This document shows positions 33,269 to 41,889 of a stretch of DNA of 64,000 nt, piece after piece (positions within the stretch are counted from its first letter, which is position 1; each line of letters starts with the position of its first letter). The stretch is from an uncultured Pelagibacteraceae bacterium (lineage in GTDB: Bacteria > Pseudomonadota > Alphaproteobacteria > Pelagibacterales > AG-422-B15), in NCBI GenBank assembly GCA_902544065.1, contig CACCAS010000006.1, positions 1 to 64,000 of the forward strand, written 5' to 3'. The notes beneath the pieces are model-generated. The model did no database searches. It had not been told where the DNA came from and was given only the letters and a program-made list of their open reading frames with translations. Made by a program: the position numbers and the translations under genes.

Positions 33269-35056
33269 TCAATCCATCAATTTTTTAGGTATAGGAATTA
33301 TTTGATCTAGTAGTATTTGTGCGTAAGCTTTCCCTTGAGGGTCATTCCTTAAACTAGCAGGCCCGCCGCCACCGAGAACATCATTGAGTATAAAATTAAT
33401 AGAATTGGATCCAGGCAATAAATATTTTTCAACCGATCCTTCTAAAAAGTTCTTAAAACATTTCATGACTACATCTTCAGTTAAATAATTACATATTGCA
33501 GGATAAAATTTAGGATCTCTTGAAATGATTCCTATATTCGCTTTGTTTCCTTTATCTCCACTTCGTCCATATGCAACTTCAATTAGAGGAACATCAATAA
33601 ACTTTTCATCTTTTGAGTCAAATGCTGGGTTTTCAGGTTTTTCTATTTCAGACATATTAAATTCTTTAGGTTGATGAACTGCAAACTCTTTATTTGAACC
33701 TCCTAAATCTATGGAAACTTTTACATCTTCTTTGTTAACCATAAAAGAAAACAATCTTATAATTGGCGAGGGTTTAGGTCTGCCTCCAACAAAGCCTGAT
33801 AATCCTGGTGGTGTTGCTAATCCTAATCCAACAGACTCTTTCAATAATATGCCTACTGCTCTGATATCTTGATGTTTGGCTGCAAACTTTAAAACAACTT
33901 CTCTGTTTTCTGCATTTTGACCTTTATTACTATATTGGCTGTTATCACCAATGATTTCAATGCTTGTTTCATCAAAGTCAGGAATATTCATCATCCGCAT
34001 AATCATTTTTGCTCTTTCAAATATTGCTTCACCATAAGTTCTTGCTTTTTTTGCTGCATTAATGCCCACAAATGAACAGACATGGCCTGCTCTAAAGCCA
34101 TCGGCATATGTTGCACACACTTTATATTGTTGAGGTGCAGGATATCCTTTTGCACCCGATACTCTAACTGTATCTTTTTCAATTTCAGAAATAATAACGT
34201 TTGAGAAATCACAGACTACATCTGGAAGTATATATGCTTGAGGATCACCAATTTCATATAACATTTGCTCTGCGACAGTTCCAAAACTGACTAATCCGGA
34301 TGTATTATTTGATTTTGTACAAATGAATTCTCCATTTTCAGATACATCAACTATGGGGTAACCAATCATGTGGAGATTTTTTGAAGAAAGTTCCCAATCT
34401 GTAAAATTTCCTCCTGTGCTTTGCGTGCCACATTCAATAATATGTCCCGCTAAGCTTCCAGAAGCCAATTTATCATACTCATGTTCTTTCCAGCCAAAAG
34501 TGTGGATGCAAGCAGCTAAAGTTACAGCACTATCCACACTTCTCCCTGTAATTACTATATCTGCACCATCATTGAGCGCTTGCGCAATTGGGAATGCTCC
34601 TAGGTATGCGTTGATGCTTGCAATCTTATCTACCTCTGGAAATTTTTCATCTGAGTACATTTCTAGTATACCGCTATCTAAAAATTTATCTTTATGTTCA
34701 AGGAGATCATCGCCCAATACAACGGCAACTTTTAAATCTAAATTAAGTTCTTTTATTAGTGCTCGAATAGCTTCTGCACACGCTTGAGGATTAACTCCAC
34801 CTGCGTTACTAAGAATTTTGACTTTTTGATCAGCAATTTGCTTCAAGTTTAGTTTCATTACACTTGAAACAAAATCAATGGCATAACCTTTTGAAGAATC
34901 TTTTGCTCTAGCTCGAGCCATAATAGACATGGTTATTTCAGCAAGATAGTCATAAACAATAAAATCAAGGTTATTTCCATTTAACAATTGAGGAGTTGCT
35001 ACTACAGAGTCACCCCAAAAGCCGCTTGCTCCACCAATTCTAAGTTGTTTAGACAT
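33269..35056 (-). CDS. Acyclic terpene utilization AtuA family protein (DUF1446) with ferredoxin-fold C-terminal domain
   Basis: The 595-residue product matches the AtuA-like family: IGGASGFWGDSVVATPQLL at the start, AEITMSIMARARAKD, DIVITGRSVDSAVTLA, GAKGYPAPQQYKVCATY and FVGGRPKPSPI, then a C-terminal domain with VAYGRSGDKGNKANIGII and NFLEGSVEKY. AtuA belongs to acyclic terpene (citronellol/geraniol) degradation loci in Pseudomonas, where its exact role is unclear, and many marine bacteria carry it with CoA-dependent catabolism. It heads the minus-strand operon that continues through livF and the acyl-CoA synthetase. Confidence 0.9.
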   Translation of the reverse strand: MSKQLRIGGASGFWGDSVVATPQLLNGNNLDFIVYDYLAEITMSIMARARAKDSSKGYAIDFVSSVMKLNLKQIADQKVKILSNAGGVNPQACAEAIRALIKELNLDLKVAVVLGDDLLEHKDKFLDSGILEMYSDEKFPEVDKIASINAYLGAFPIAQALNDGADIVITGRSVDSAVTLAACIHTFGWKEHEYDKLASGSLAGHIIECGTQSTGGNFTDWELSSKNLHMIGYPIVDVSENGEFICTKSNNTSGLVSFGTVAEQMLYEIGDPQAYILPDVVCDFSNVIISEIEKDTVRVSGAKGYPAPQQYKVCATYADGFRAGHVCSFVGINAAKKARTYGEAIFERAKMIMRMMNIPDFDETSIEIIGDNSQYSNKGQNAENREVVLKFAAKHQDIRAVGILLKESVGLGLATPPGLSGFVGGRPKPSPIIRLFSFMVNKEDVKVSIDLGGSNKEFAVHQPKEFNMSEIEKPENPAFDSKDEKFIDVPLIEVAYGRSGDKGNKANIGIISRDPKFYPAICNYLTEDVVMKCFKNFLEGSVEKYLLPGSNSINFILNDVLGGGGPASLRNDPQGKAYAQILLDQIIPIPKKLMD

Positions 35057-35119
35057 ATTTTAAGATTATATATTTTTTTGTAATAATAAGTTAATTAAAT
35101 TAATATTCTAATACTAATT

Positions 35120-35515
35120 ATGAGCTTTATTAAATCAATCAATAATGCGTTTGTGAAATGCTTTGACTTTAAAACGAGAGCAACTCGTTCAGAGTTTTGG
35201 TACTTTTATTTATTCACGACAGTCGTTGGTTTTATAGGCTTACAATTTGATCAATTATTTGAATTACAGATACTTGGAATTGATCTAAATAACGCACCAG
35301 GAACCATTATGTTAGGCCCCATTTATATTTTTTTATACTTCTTATTCATGTTGCCTAGTATTGCTCTATATATTCGGAGGCTTCACGATACCAATAGATC
35401 AGGTTGGTGGCTGTTGATTGTTATTGTTCCCTTCATTGGAATAATTACATTAATTTTCTTTCTCTGTCTTAAAGGAAGCGAAAACCAAAATGATTTTGGT
35501 GCGCCATCATACTAG
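35120..35515 (+). CDS. DUF805 membrane protein
   Basis: A 131-residue protein with three or four membrane segments and the DUF805 signature: CFDFKTRATRSEFWYFYLFT near the start, IALYIRRLHDTNRSGWWLL in the middle and FLCLKGSENQNDFG near the end. Members are small inner-membrane proteins of unknown role. It is divergent from the AtuA operon across 63 bases and convergent with the flavin reductase-like gene. Confidence 0.9.
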   Translation: MSFIKSINNAFVKCFDFKTRATRSEFWYFYLFTTVVGFIGLQFDQLFELQILGIDLNNAPGTIMLGPIYIFLYFLFMLPSIALYIRRLHDTNRSGWWLLIVIVPFIGIITLIFFLCLKGSENQNDFGAPSY

Positions 35516-35526
35516 CTAATAAGTCG

Positions 35527-35997
35527 TTAGTCCTTGAGACTCTGATACTTACTTCTGTAATAAATAAGTGGCTTCTTGCTGTCATCAGTCTCTAAATTTT
35601 GAACCTGGCCTATAACCAGCACATGATCAGCTATATCAATTTGTTGAAAAACTGATAACTCGATATGACCTAAAGTATCGTTCAAAATGATATTTTTATT
35701 CTTAGAGATCGAATGTTGAGTTTTATTAACCTTCTCTGGGTCTTTTGTAGCAAATAAACGAGATATTTCTTCTTGTTCTCGCGATAAAAAATTAATGGCA
35801 AAAGTGTTATTTTTTAAAAAATCAACATGATCAGTTTCTGTTTTATAGATATTAAAAATGATTAATGGTGGGCTGAGACTTAAAGAAGAAAATGAATTTA
35901 TAGTGAACCCACTTGAGTGTGATGTGGCAACAGCAACGCCTGTTGCAAATGAGCCAAAAGCTTTTTTCAGCGCTGTATTATCAAAATCTGATGACAT
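35527..35997 (-). CDS. Flavin reductase-like FMN-binding protein
   Basis: The 156-residue flavin reductase-like domain protein has ALKKAFGSFATGVAVATSHS, FTINSFSSLSLSPPLIIFNI, FAINFLSREQEEISRLFA and VLVIGQVQNLE. Related enzymes supply reduced FMN to two-component monooxygenases. The partner oxygenase is not obvious in this window; the FAD monooxygenase at 26574 is a single-component type. The desaturase gene is 26 bases upstream on the same strand and probably shares its transcript. Confidence 0.85.
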   Translation of the reverse strand: MSSDFDNTALKKAFGSFATGVAVATSHSSGFTINSFSSLSLSPPLIIFNIYKTETDHVDFLKNNTFAINFLSREQEEISRLFATKDPEKVNKTQHSISKNKNIILNDTLGHIELSVFQQIDIADHVLVIGQVQNLETDDSKKPLIYYRSKYQSLKD

Positions 35998-36023
35998 AGA
36001 TATAAAAAATTGATGATGAACAG

Positions 36024-36974
36024 TTAAACTATTACTGATTTTAGTAAAGAGATATATCCATCTTTTATTTCAATTTCTTGCTTATGTCCCTTTTTAAGAA
36101 GCAACTTATGAGCCTCCTTTAGTTTATAGCAGGGAACAAACATAAGTAAGTGATGTTCTAGGTGATAATTTACATAATATGGCGCAACAAATGTCCTTTC
36201 TAGAAAATTTGCATACGTAGTTCTGGCGTTGTTAAAATCATTACAGTCATCTTTTACTCCAGCATGTTCAGCTATGTTTCGAATACGTAAAAAAAGTTGA
36301 AAGAATGTTAACAAGGGAAGAAGCCAAAACGCAAAATAATACCACCACTGACCAACAACACTAAAAGATATAAAAATAATTAAATTTGAAATGAGTATCC
36401 CAAAAAGTACATTCTTAGACTGAAATCCAGTAATTTTTTTCCCATCATCCTTTTTTGTGTCGTTTGTTAATAGTGTTTTAAAAATTAATTCATATCGCTG
36501 AACAAGACCAGATATCCCAAAAATGTCTCTGAGTATTTTTCTAACAAAACTAAATTTGTTAACTGGGAATGGCTTTGACAAACTCAAATCAGGATCATCA
36601 GGAGTTTGTGTGTGTCGATGATGAGCTAAATGATAATGTCTATAGCCGTATGTATCTGACCATACAGGAAAAGCACAAATCCACTGGGATAGAACGTTAT
36701 TATTTTTCGTATTGTTAACTATTAATCCATGTGCACCCTCATGCATTAAAATTGCAAGACCTAATTGCCTTCCAGCAATGACGATAACAGCGGCAATAAA
36801 TGTGAAGGGGTTTGGAACAAGTGTATAAACGATAATAGAAGCAAATATAACAATCCATGCGTGCAGCAGTAAACCGATACCTTTAATATCTTTTTTTTCT
36901 CTTAAATACGAAATTTCACTTTCAGATAAAATTTGATTTGGCTTAATAGTTGGTGTTAAAGTTTTACTCATCAT
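36024..36974 (-). CDS. Membrane fatty acid desaturase family protein
   Basis: A 316-residue integral membrane di-iron protein with the three His boxes: LMHEGAHGL, HLAHHRHTQTPDDPDL and HLEHHLLMFVPCY. Four or more hydrophobic segments surround them. The family includes acyl-lipid desaturases and carotenoid hydroxylases/ketolases; the first is more likely given length and box spacing. Start may be the first or second Met. Together with cfa at 38663 it suggests acyl-chain modification of membrane lipids. Confidence 0.85.
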   Translation of the reverse strand: MMSKTLTPTIKPNQILSESEISYLREKKDIKGIGLLLHAWIVIFASIIVYTLVPNPFTFIAAVIVIAGRQLGLAILMHEGAHGLIVNNTKNNNVLSQWICAFPVWSDTYGYRHYHLAHHRHTQTPDDPDLSLSKPFPVNKFSFVRKILRDIFGISGLVQRYELIFKTLLTNDTKKDDGKKITGFQSKNVLFGILISNLIIFISFSVVGQWWYYFAFWLLPLLTFFQLFLRIRNIAEHAGVKDDCNDFNNARTTYANFLERTFVAPYYVNYHLEHHLLMFVPCYKLKEAHKLLLKKGHKQEIEIKDGYISLLKSVIV

Positions 36975-37154
36975 TAATATTATATAAGAAGATATATAAG
37001 ATTTTTAATATTAATTTTATAATTAAAATAATTATTCAATATATTCAGTAGTTTAATAAATTTTATTCAAATAAATGTAAAGTTTAATACTAATAACTAT
37101 CCTGGTTTAAAAGTTCATATCAAATACAATTTTTCTAAAAAAAAGGATCACATT

Positions 37155-37874
37155 ATGAAGAAAACAGTCGTTAAATTAACAACATTAATAACCTTATTCA
37201 TATTCAGTATAAGTACAAGTCATGCTTTGGTATTGGATTTGTATGCTGTATCTGGAGTGAACACTCCAGAGAAGAGAGCTGGAATGATAGAGGGATTTGA
37301 AAATTTCAAAAATCTTGCAGAAAATGGTGGAGCTAGCTGGATAGATTTTACTCTTAGCATGAAAATAAAAGGTGACGGGTATAATGAAACTTTACTCTTC
37401 GCTGCAGTTTATGAAAATAATAGTGAAATGATGAAAACGAATGCTTTATTTGCAACTAATCAGCCTTGGTTTGATAATAATTTTAATATCGAGACAGATC
37501 AAGTTGTTAACGCAGTTTTTCAAACTCCTCCAGGTGTTGAAGTTGATTATGACGGAGCAGAGGTTGGTAACACACTCTGGTATGGACTAATTAATGTCAC
37601 AGACTTCCTGAACTTCGTGAATAGATTTCCACAAATGCCAGATAAAATGGCTGAGAGCGGAATAGAAGGTCAACTTGGATTAGTAAGCTGTTCTATTTGC
37701 CCTGCATCTATGGGAGAAACTACACACATGATGTTTTTAAGCAATGATACCCTTGAGGATATGGGCAGTGATTTAGATAGTTTTGACTTTGCTATGCAAA
37801 GGTGGTTTTACAGCAATATAAGACCATTCGTTGAGCAAGTTGATACTGGCATGAATATGGTTATAGCTAACTAG
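37155..37874 (+). CDS. Exported protein, tandem paralogue 1, unknown family
   Basis: The 239-residue protein has a signal peptide (residues 1-25, ending STSHA). No family recognised. It is homologous to the next gene over its full length: a GGA motif then SMKxxGD, AxYEN-MM, WF, VGNT--Y, N-F--FP, CSICPASMG, W-Y-N-RPF and VD-G. The pattern (two repeats of a MM--A--A-N--WF helix and a beta sheet) resembles a two-domain ferredoxin-like / dimeric alpha-beta barrel. Two cysteines in CSIC could hold a disulfide, metal or haem. Good SD (AAAAAGGATCACATT) before the ATG. Confidence 0.75.
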   Translation: MKKTVVKLTTLITLFIFSISTSHALVLDLYAVSGVNTPEKRAGMIEGFENFKNLAENGGASWIDFTLSMKIKGDGYNETLLFAAVYENNSEMMKTNALFATNQPWFDNNFNIETDQVVNAVFQTPPGVEVDYDGAEVGNTLWYGLINVTDFLNFVNRFPQMPDKMAESGIEGQLGLVSCSICPASMGETTHMMFLSNDTLEDMGSDLDSFDFAMQRWFYSNIRPFVEQVDTGMNMVIAN

Positions 37875-37909
37875 TAAGTTAAATTTTTTAAATCATAAAG
37901 GAGAAAAAT

Positions 37910-38623
37910 ATGAATTTTTTTAAAGTAATCTTTATTGCAATATCATTTTTAATTTTTTCATCAATATCATCAAAAGCATATGTTTTTGATACTTGGACAG
38001 TTGAGGGTGTAACGAGCCCAGCAGACTTAGCACAGGCAACTATAGCATTTAAAGAAAAAGCAATGGCTGGTGGGGCTAAGTATGCAAACATAAGGGCTTC
38101 AATGAAAGTTCGAGGTGATCGTTCAAATGATACAGGTTTTGTGATTGCAACATATGAAAATTATGAGGACATGATGGAAACTGCAGCTATCGTTGCACAA
38201 AATCCAAGTTGGTTTGCTTCAACTTATGGCGCCATTGAAGTACAAGGTACAATGATAACATCGGCAACTTACGGAAATAATCAACCTTTAAATAACAATA
38301 CTGAGGGAGTAGGAAATACTGTTGGATATAACATTGTTGAAGTTTTAGATGGTGTTAATTTTATATTGAATTTTCCAAAATTTCAAAAGTTGATGGCAGA
38401 TCTTGGCGCTCCAGCGGCATTTGATTACGCTTTCTGTTCAACTTGTGGAGCTGAGATAAGACCAGGTGAGGCTGTAATATGGGGAGCTTCTGCAACTATG
38501 GAAGATGCCGGTAAAACAATGGAGATCTTTGCGTCACAAGAGGCTCAATCATGGATTTATAGAAATATGCGCCCGTTCTTAAATATAGTTGATAGCGGGG
38601 TACATACCTACCTTACAGAATAA
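37910..38623 (+). CDS. Exported protein, tandem paralogue 2, unknown family
   Basis: A 237-residue exported protein with a signal peptide (residues 1-23, ending SSKAY), paralogous to the gene 36 bases upstream. Conserved with it are GGAKYANIRASMKVRGD, ATYENYEDMMETAAIVAQ, WFASTYG, GVGNTVGYNI, LNFPKFQKLMADLG, FCSTCGAEIRPGE and RNMRPFLNIVD. The CSTC motif matches CSIC in paralogue 1, and is the only conserved cysteine pair. Excellent SD (AAAGGAGAAAAAT). The two genes are probably one operon. The function is unknown. Confidence 0.75.
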   Translation: MNFFKVIFIAISFLIFSSISSKAYVFDTWTVEGVTSPADLAQATIAFKEKAMAGGAKYANIRASMKVRGDRSNDTGFVIATYENYEDMMETAAIVAQNPSWFASTYGAIEVQGTMITSATYGNNQPLNNNTEGVGNTVGYNIVEVLDGVNFILNFPKFQKLMADLGAPAAFDYAFCSTCGAEIRPGEAVIWGASATMEDAGKTMEIFASQEAQSWIYRNMRPFLNIVDSGVHTYLTE

Positions 38624-38636
38624 TTATTAAGATACT

Positions 38637-38656
38637 CCCGCGCTAGCGTGCGCGGG
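38637..38656. terminator. GC-rich hairpin between convergent genes
   Basis: CCCGCGC (38637-38643) and GCGCGGG (38650-38656) form a 7-bp all-GC stem with a 6-base loop, placed between convergent genes ending at 38623 and 38663. No T-run follows on either strand, so it is not a standard intrinsic terminator, though its position fits a bidirectional stop or mRNA 3' end stabiliser. Confidence 0.5.
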
Positions 38657-38662
38657 GGCAAA

Positions 38663-39850
38663 CTAATTTGTAAGCATGTAGTCTCTTTTATCAGGGAGTG
38701 TCTTTTTATTTTTAGATAATTGTAATTGATATACAACTAATCCAGACTCTTCAAAAGATGCTTGAGAACACGAGAGATAAAAATCCCACATACGGCAAAA
38801 TTTTTCGTCATATAGCTCTTTTACTTTATCTATATTGTCATAGAAATTGTAACGCCAACGCTTCAGCGTTTCTGCGTAATGGAATCTTAGTACTTGAACA
38901 TCAGCTAAAGCTAATCCAGATTTTTCTACGCGAGTCATTGTTTCGCTCAATGCAGGGATATATCCACCAGGAAAAATATATTTTTCAATCCAGGGGTCAT
39001 TATTTGTAGGTTCTGTGAGTCTCCCAATAGTATGAATTAGGGCAACTCCAGTATCATTAAGTAAATCATAAACTTTATTAAAGAATTCTTGATAATGTGC
39101 AGTCCCAACATGCTCAAACATGCCAACAGATACAATCCTATCATAAGTCTCATTAACGTTACGATAGTCTTGCAACCTGTATTCAACTTTATCCAACTTT
39201 TCAGTAATTTTTCTCTGTTTTGCATAAGCAATTTGTTCTTCTGATAAAGTCACTCCGACGACATTGACATTTGATTTTTTATATATATGAGCAGCCATTC
39301 CACCCCATCCGCATCCAATGTCTAAAACTGATTGCCCTTCTTCCAAAAGTAATTTCTTAGAGATTAACTCCTTTTTATTAATCTGAGCCTGTTCCAATGT
39401 ATCATTTGGTGAATTAAAATATGCACAAGAATATTGTCTATCGGGATCTAGAAATAATTCATACAATTTATCAGATAAGTCATAATGATGAGCAACATTA
39501 TGTTTTGACTTAGTGATGTAGTTACTTGTTCTGATTTTGTTTTGTATTATCCTAACGATTTTAGATAATTTCATGACCCAATGGTCAATCTCACTACTAG
39601 TATTCAAGAAAATAAGTTTTAGAAAATCATGTATTCGACCTTCTTCAACAATCATTGAGCCATCCATATAACTTTCACCAAAATGAACAGAGGGATTAAT
39701 AAGAAGCCTTAGTTCAGAAAAACTATTTGTTGTGCGAATACGTATTGGTTCTCCTGAACCATCACCGTATGTGTTTAATTCACCATTAGGACTAATCCAG
39801 GTTAAGTTGCCGACCTTAATGATTTTTCCAAGAAGACTTTTTGTAATCAT
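38663..39850 (-). CDS. cfa: Cyclopropane-fatty-acyl-phospholipid synthase
   Basis: The 395-residue SAM-dependent methyltransferase has SKHNVAHHYDLSDKLYELFL, YSCAYFNSPNDTLEQAQ, VLDIGCGWGGMAAHI (SAM motif I), VTLSEEQIAYAKQR and GMFEHVGTAHYQEFF, the canonical Cfa signatures. It adds a methylene bridge to double bonds of membrane phospholipid acyl chains. The N-terminal about 120 residues form the typical lipid-binding domain. It lies near a membrane desaturase, so the two could act in sequence. No neighbouring operon partner. Confidence 0.94.
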   Translation of the reverse strand: MITKSLLGKIIKVGNLTWISPNGELNTYGDGSGEPIRIRTTNSFSELRLLINPSVHFGESYMDGSMIVEEGRIHDFLKLIFLNTSSEIDHWVMKLSKIVRIIQNKIRTSNYITKSKHNVAHHYDLSDKLYELFLDPDRQYSCAYFNSPNDTLEQAQINKKELISKKLLLEEGQSVLDIGCGWGGMAAHIYKKSNVNVVGVTLSEEQIAYAKQRKITEKLDKVEYRLQDYRNVNETYDRIVSVGMFEHVGTAHYQEFFNKVYDLLNDTGVALIHTIGRLTEPTNNDPWIEKYIFPGGYIPALSETMTRVEKSGLALADVQVLRFHYAETLKRWRYNFYDNIDKVKELYDEKFCRMWDFYLSCSQASFEESGLVVYQLQLSKNKKTLPDKRDYMLTN

Positions 39851-39894
39851 GCAGAAATTAAATAATGAGTTTGTGAATTTATCAATAATAAAAA

Positions 39895-40965
39895 TTAATC
39901 CTGCTTTTCAGTCAAAAAAACTAATATTTTACTGTCTTGATCAATCCCACACTCACTATATTTTTGCGCTTCTGTAATTGCAGCATATCCAGCGCCACCT
40001 GATGGCGTGGTTGTTAAATCATTTTCGTCTAAGTCGCCAAGTGAATTCTCTGCATCTTCATCTTCAATAGTAATGAAATGAGTACAAGTTATAGCTAATG
40101 AGGAAAGAGCTTTTAATGAGGGACTTTTACAGTCAAGTCTTCCCATGTTAGATACGCCTCCTGTCACAGTAGTAGCTTTTCCTGCATTTATTGACTCTTG
40201 TAATACTGGGGCCTTTGTTGGCTCAACAATAATTATTTTTGGTTTATTTCCAAAATACTTGCGTGCCAACGATGCCATGGATGCTGGAAAGCCTCCAACG
40301 CCTGCCTGTAAAAATATATGAGTAGGTATTTCTGAACATTTATCATATGCCTCTGCTGCTAGAACTAGATATCCCTGCATAACTTGGAGACCATAATCAT
40401 AGCCATCCCAAGTCACATCAGATAAGAGAAACCAATTATTTTCTTCGGCTGCATTCTGCGCTCCCTGTAAACTTTCTTCATAATCATCACCGTGAATTAC
40501 AACCTCAGCACCATAACTTCGAATTCTGTCGGCAAATGTAGGAGGAACATTTTTTGACAAATAAATAACTGCCCTAGCCCCAAATATTCGTGCGCCTGCG
40601 GCTAAGGATAATCCATGGTTACCTGCGCTAGCCGAGACATACGTTTCTCCAGACAAACTCTTTTTCCAGTCATCATCTGATTTTTCTTTAGCAACTTTTT
40701 TAGCAGCATGAGATGCAATAACAAAAGTAGCGCCCAAAGCCTTGAAACTTCCAAGACCCATTCGATTTCTTTCATCCTTCAACCAGAGTTTATTAATTCC
40801 CAAATTACTTGCCAACGCATCAGAGGTTATTAAGGGAGTTTCAGCAGCAACAGGGCACATTGCCAATAATTTTCTCACTGCTTCTACATCTGTGCTAACT
40901 GGATCATTCCCACTTTCTGAGGGAAAACCTTTTTGAAAAAAAGGATTAACAATTAACTTTTTCAT
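39895..40965 (-). CDS. PLP-dependent diaminopropionate ammonia-lyase-like enzyme
   Basis: The 356-residue fold-type II PLP enzyme has KDERNRMGLGSFKALGATFV with the PLP lysine in SFKALG, SASAGNHGLSLAAGARIFGA, VIHGDDYEESLQGAQNAAEE, TWDGYDYGLQVMQGYLVLA and LQAGVGGFPASMASLA. This order matches diaminopropionate ammonia-lyase (YgeX/DpaL), usually about 400 residues, so it is a little short. It would convert 2,3-diaminopropionate to pyruvate and ammonia. It is divergent by 32 bases from a secreted metzincin-like gene. Confidence 0.85.
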   Translation of the reverse strand: MKKLIVNPFFQKGFPSESGNDPVSTDVEAVRKLLAMCPVAAETPLITSDALASNLGINKLWLKDERNRMGLGSFKALGATFVIASHAAKKVAKEKSDDDWKKSLSGETYVSASAGNHGLSLAAGARIFGARAVIYLSKNVPPTFADRIRSYGAEVVIHGDDYEESLQGAQNAAEENNWFLLSDVTWDGYDYGLQVMQGYLVLAAEAYDKCSEIPTHIFLQAGVGGFPASMASLARKYFGNKPKIIIVEPTKAPVLQESINAGKATTVTGGVSNMGRLDCKSPSLKALSSLAITCTHFITIEDEDAENSLGDLDENDLTTTPSGGAGYAAITEAQKYSECGIDQDSKILVFLTEKQD

Positions 40966-40997
40966 TTTATATAATGAAGGTTAACAGATTTAATTAA

Positions 40998-41888
40998 ATG
41001 AAGATATTTATAAAATATTCAATTATTGCCCTAATTTTTCTTACAACAAATGTGAATTCTTCCGATGAAAAAGTAGGAAGAAATTTCATTGATTTAGAAG
41101 ATATTGATGATGGCTATAATATTCACGTAATGTACGTCATACCAGCTGATGGTGTGGATAAAGAGTATGACATAAACAGCAAGATCAGTATGTTACTTTA
41201 TCAAATTGATAAATGGTTTAATTCAAAAACAAAAGAAAGATTATATACAGATGGACAGAATTTAAAATTTGATCGTAAAGAGGATGGCAAGATAGATATA
41301 ACTTTTTTAAGGCTTGAAAAAGAAGATAGCGAAATTTCAAAAGAAGGTATTCAGGCCGTAAATCTACTTCAACCAGCAATAAGCTCTCATGGCTTCAATG
41401 ATCCAAAAAAAGTTTATTTTATTATTTATGGTGGATCTAACCGAGATGTCTGCGCTTCATCACAGCTGCCTAGTTATGCAACTGAGGGAGTAATTGCAAA
41501 TACTGCAGCTCTATATTATCCTGGCAAAAGAAGCGGCTCTTGTATTGAAAACAACGGAGGCTTTAAACCTGAATTCAATGAAACGGCAAAAGCAGCGTTG
41601 CACGAAATTTTACACGTATTAGGAGCTGTTCCGCAATGTGCGGAAGATCATTTAGTTTTTAAAAATGAAGGAACGATTAATGACGGAATTGGTGGTCACA
41701 TATCTATACCCGGCGATATTATGTATAGCGTGCAGAGTAATGTTACTTACGATAAAGCAAAACACCTCGATTACAAAAGTACAAACTACTATAATCACAA
41801 AAACCCCAACTGTTTAGACATCGCAAAAAGCAAATACGTTACTCCAACAGTACTTGACTCCCAATTACCTAGTTTTGGCAAAAGGTAG
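40998..41888 (+). CDS. Secreted zincin-like metalloprotease-related protein
   Basis: A 296-residue exported protein (signal residues 1-20, ending VNSS). ALHEILHVLGAVPQCAEDH contains an HExxHxxG zinc-binding motif, and GDIMYS downstream could be a Met-turn, as in metzincins. The third ligand of classic metzincins (HExxHxxGxxH) is replaced here, with the next His six residues further on. Several cysteines (CASSQ, CIENN, CAEDH, CLDI) could form disulfides. Probably a periplasmic or extracellular peptidase; substrate unknown. Confidence 0.7.
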   Translation: MKIFIKYSIIALIFLTTNVNSSDEKVGRNFIDLEDIDDGYNIHVMYVIPADGVDKEYDINSKISMLLYQIDKWFNSKTKERLYTDGQNLKFDRKEDGKIDITFLRLEKEDSEISKEGIQAVNLLQPAISSHGFNDPKKVYFIIYGGSNRDVCASSQLPSYATEGVIANTAALYYPGKRSGSCIENNGGFKPEFNETAKAALHEILHVLGAVPQCAEDHLVFKNEGTINDGIGGHISIPGDIMYSVQSNVTYDKAKHLDYKSTNYYNHKNPNCLDIAKSKYVTPTVLDSQLPSFGKR

Positions 41889-41889
41889 G

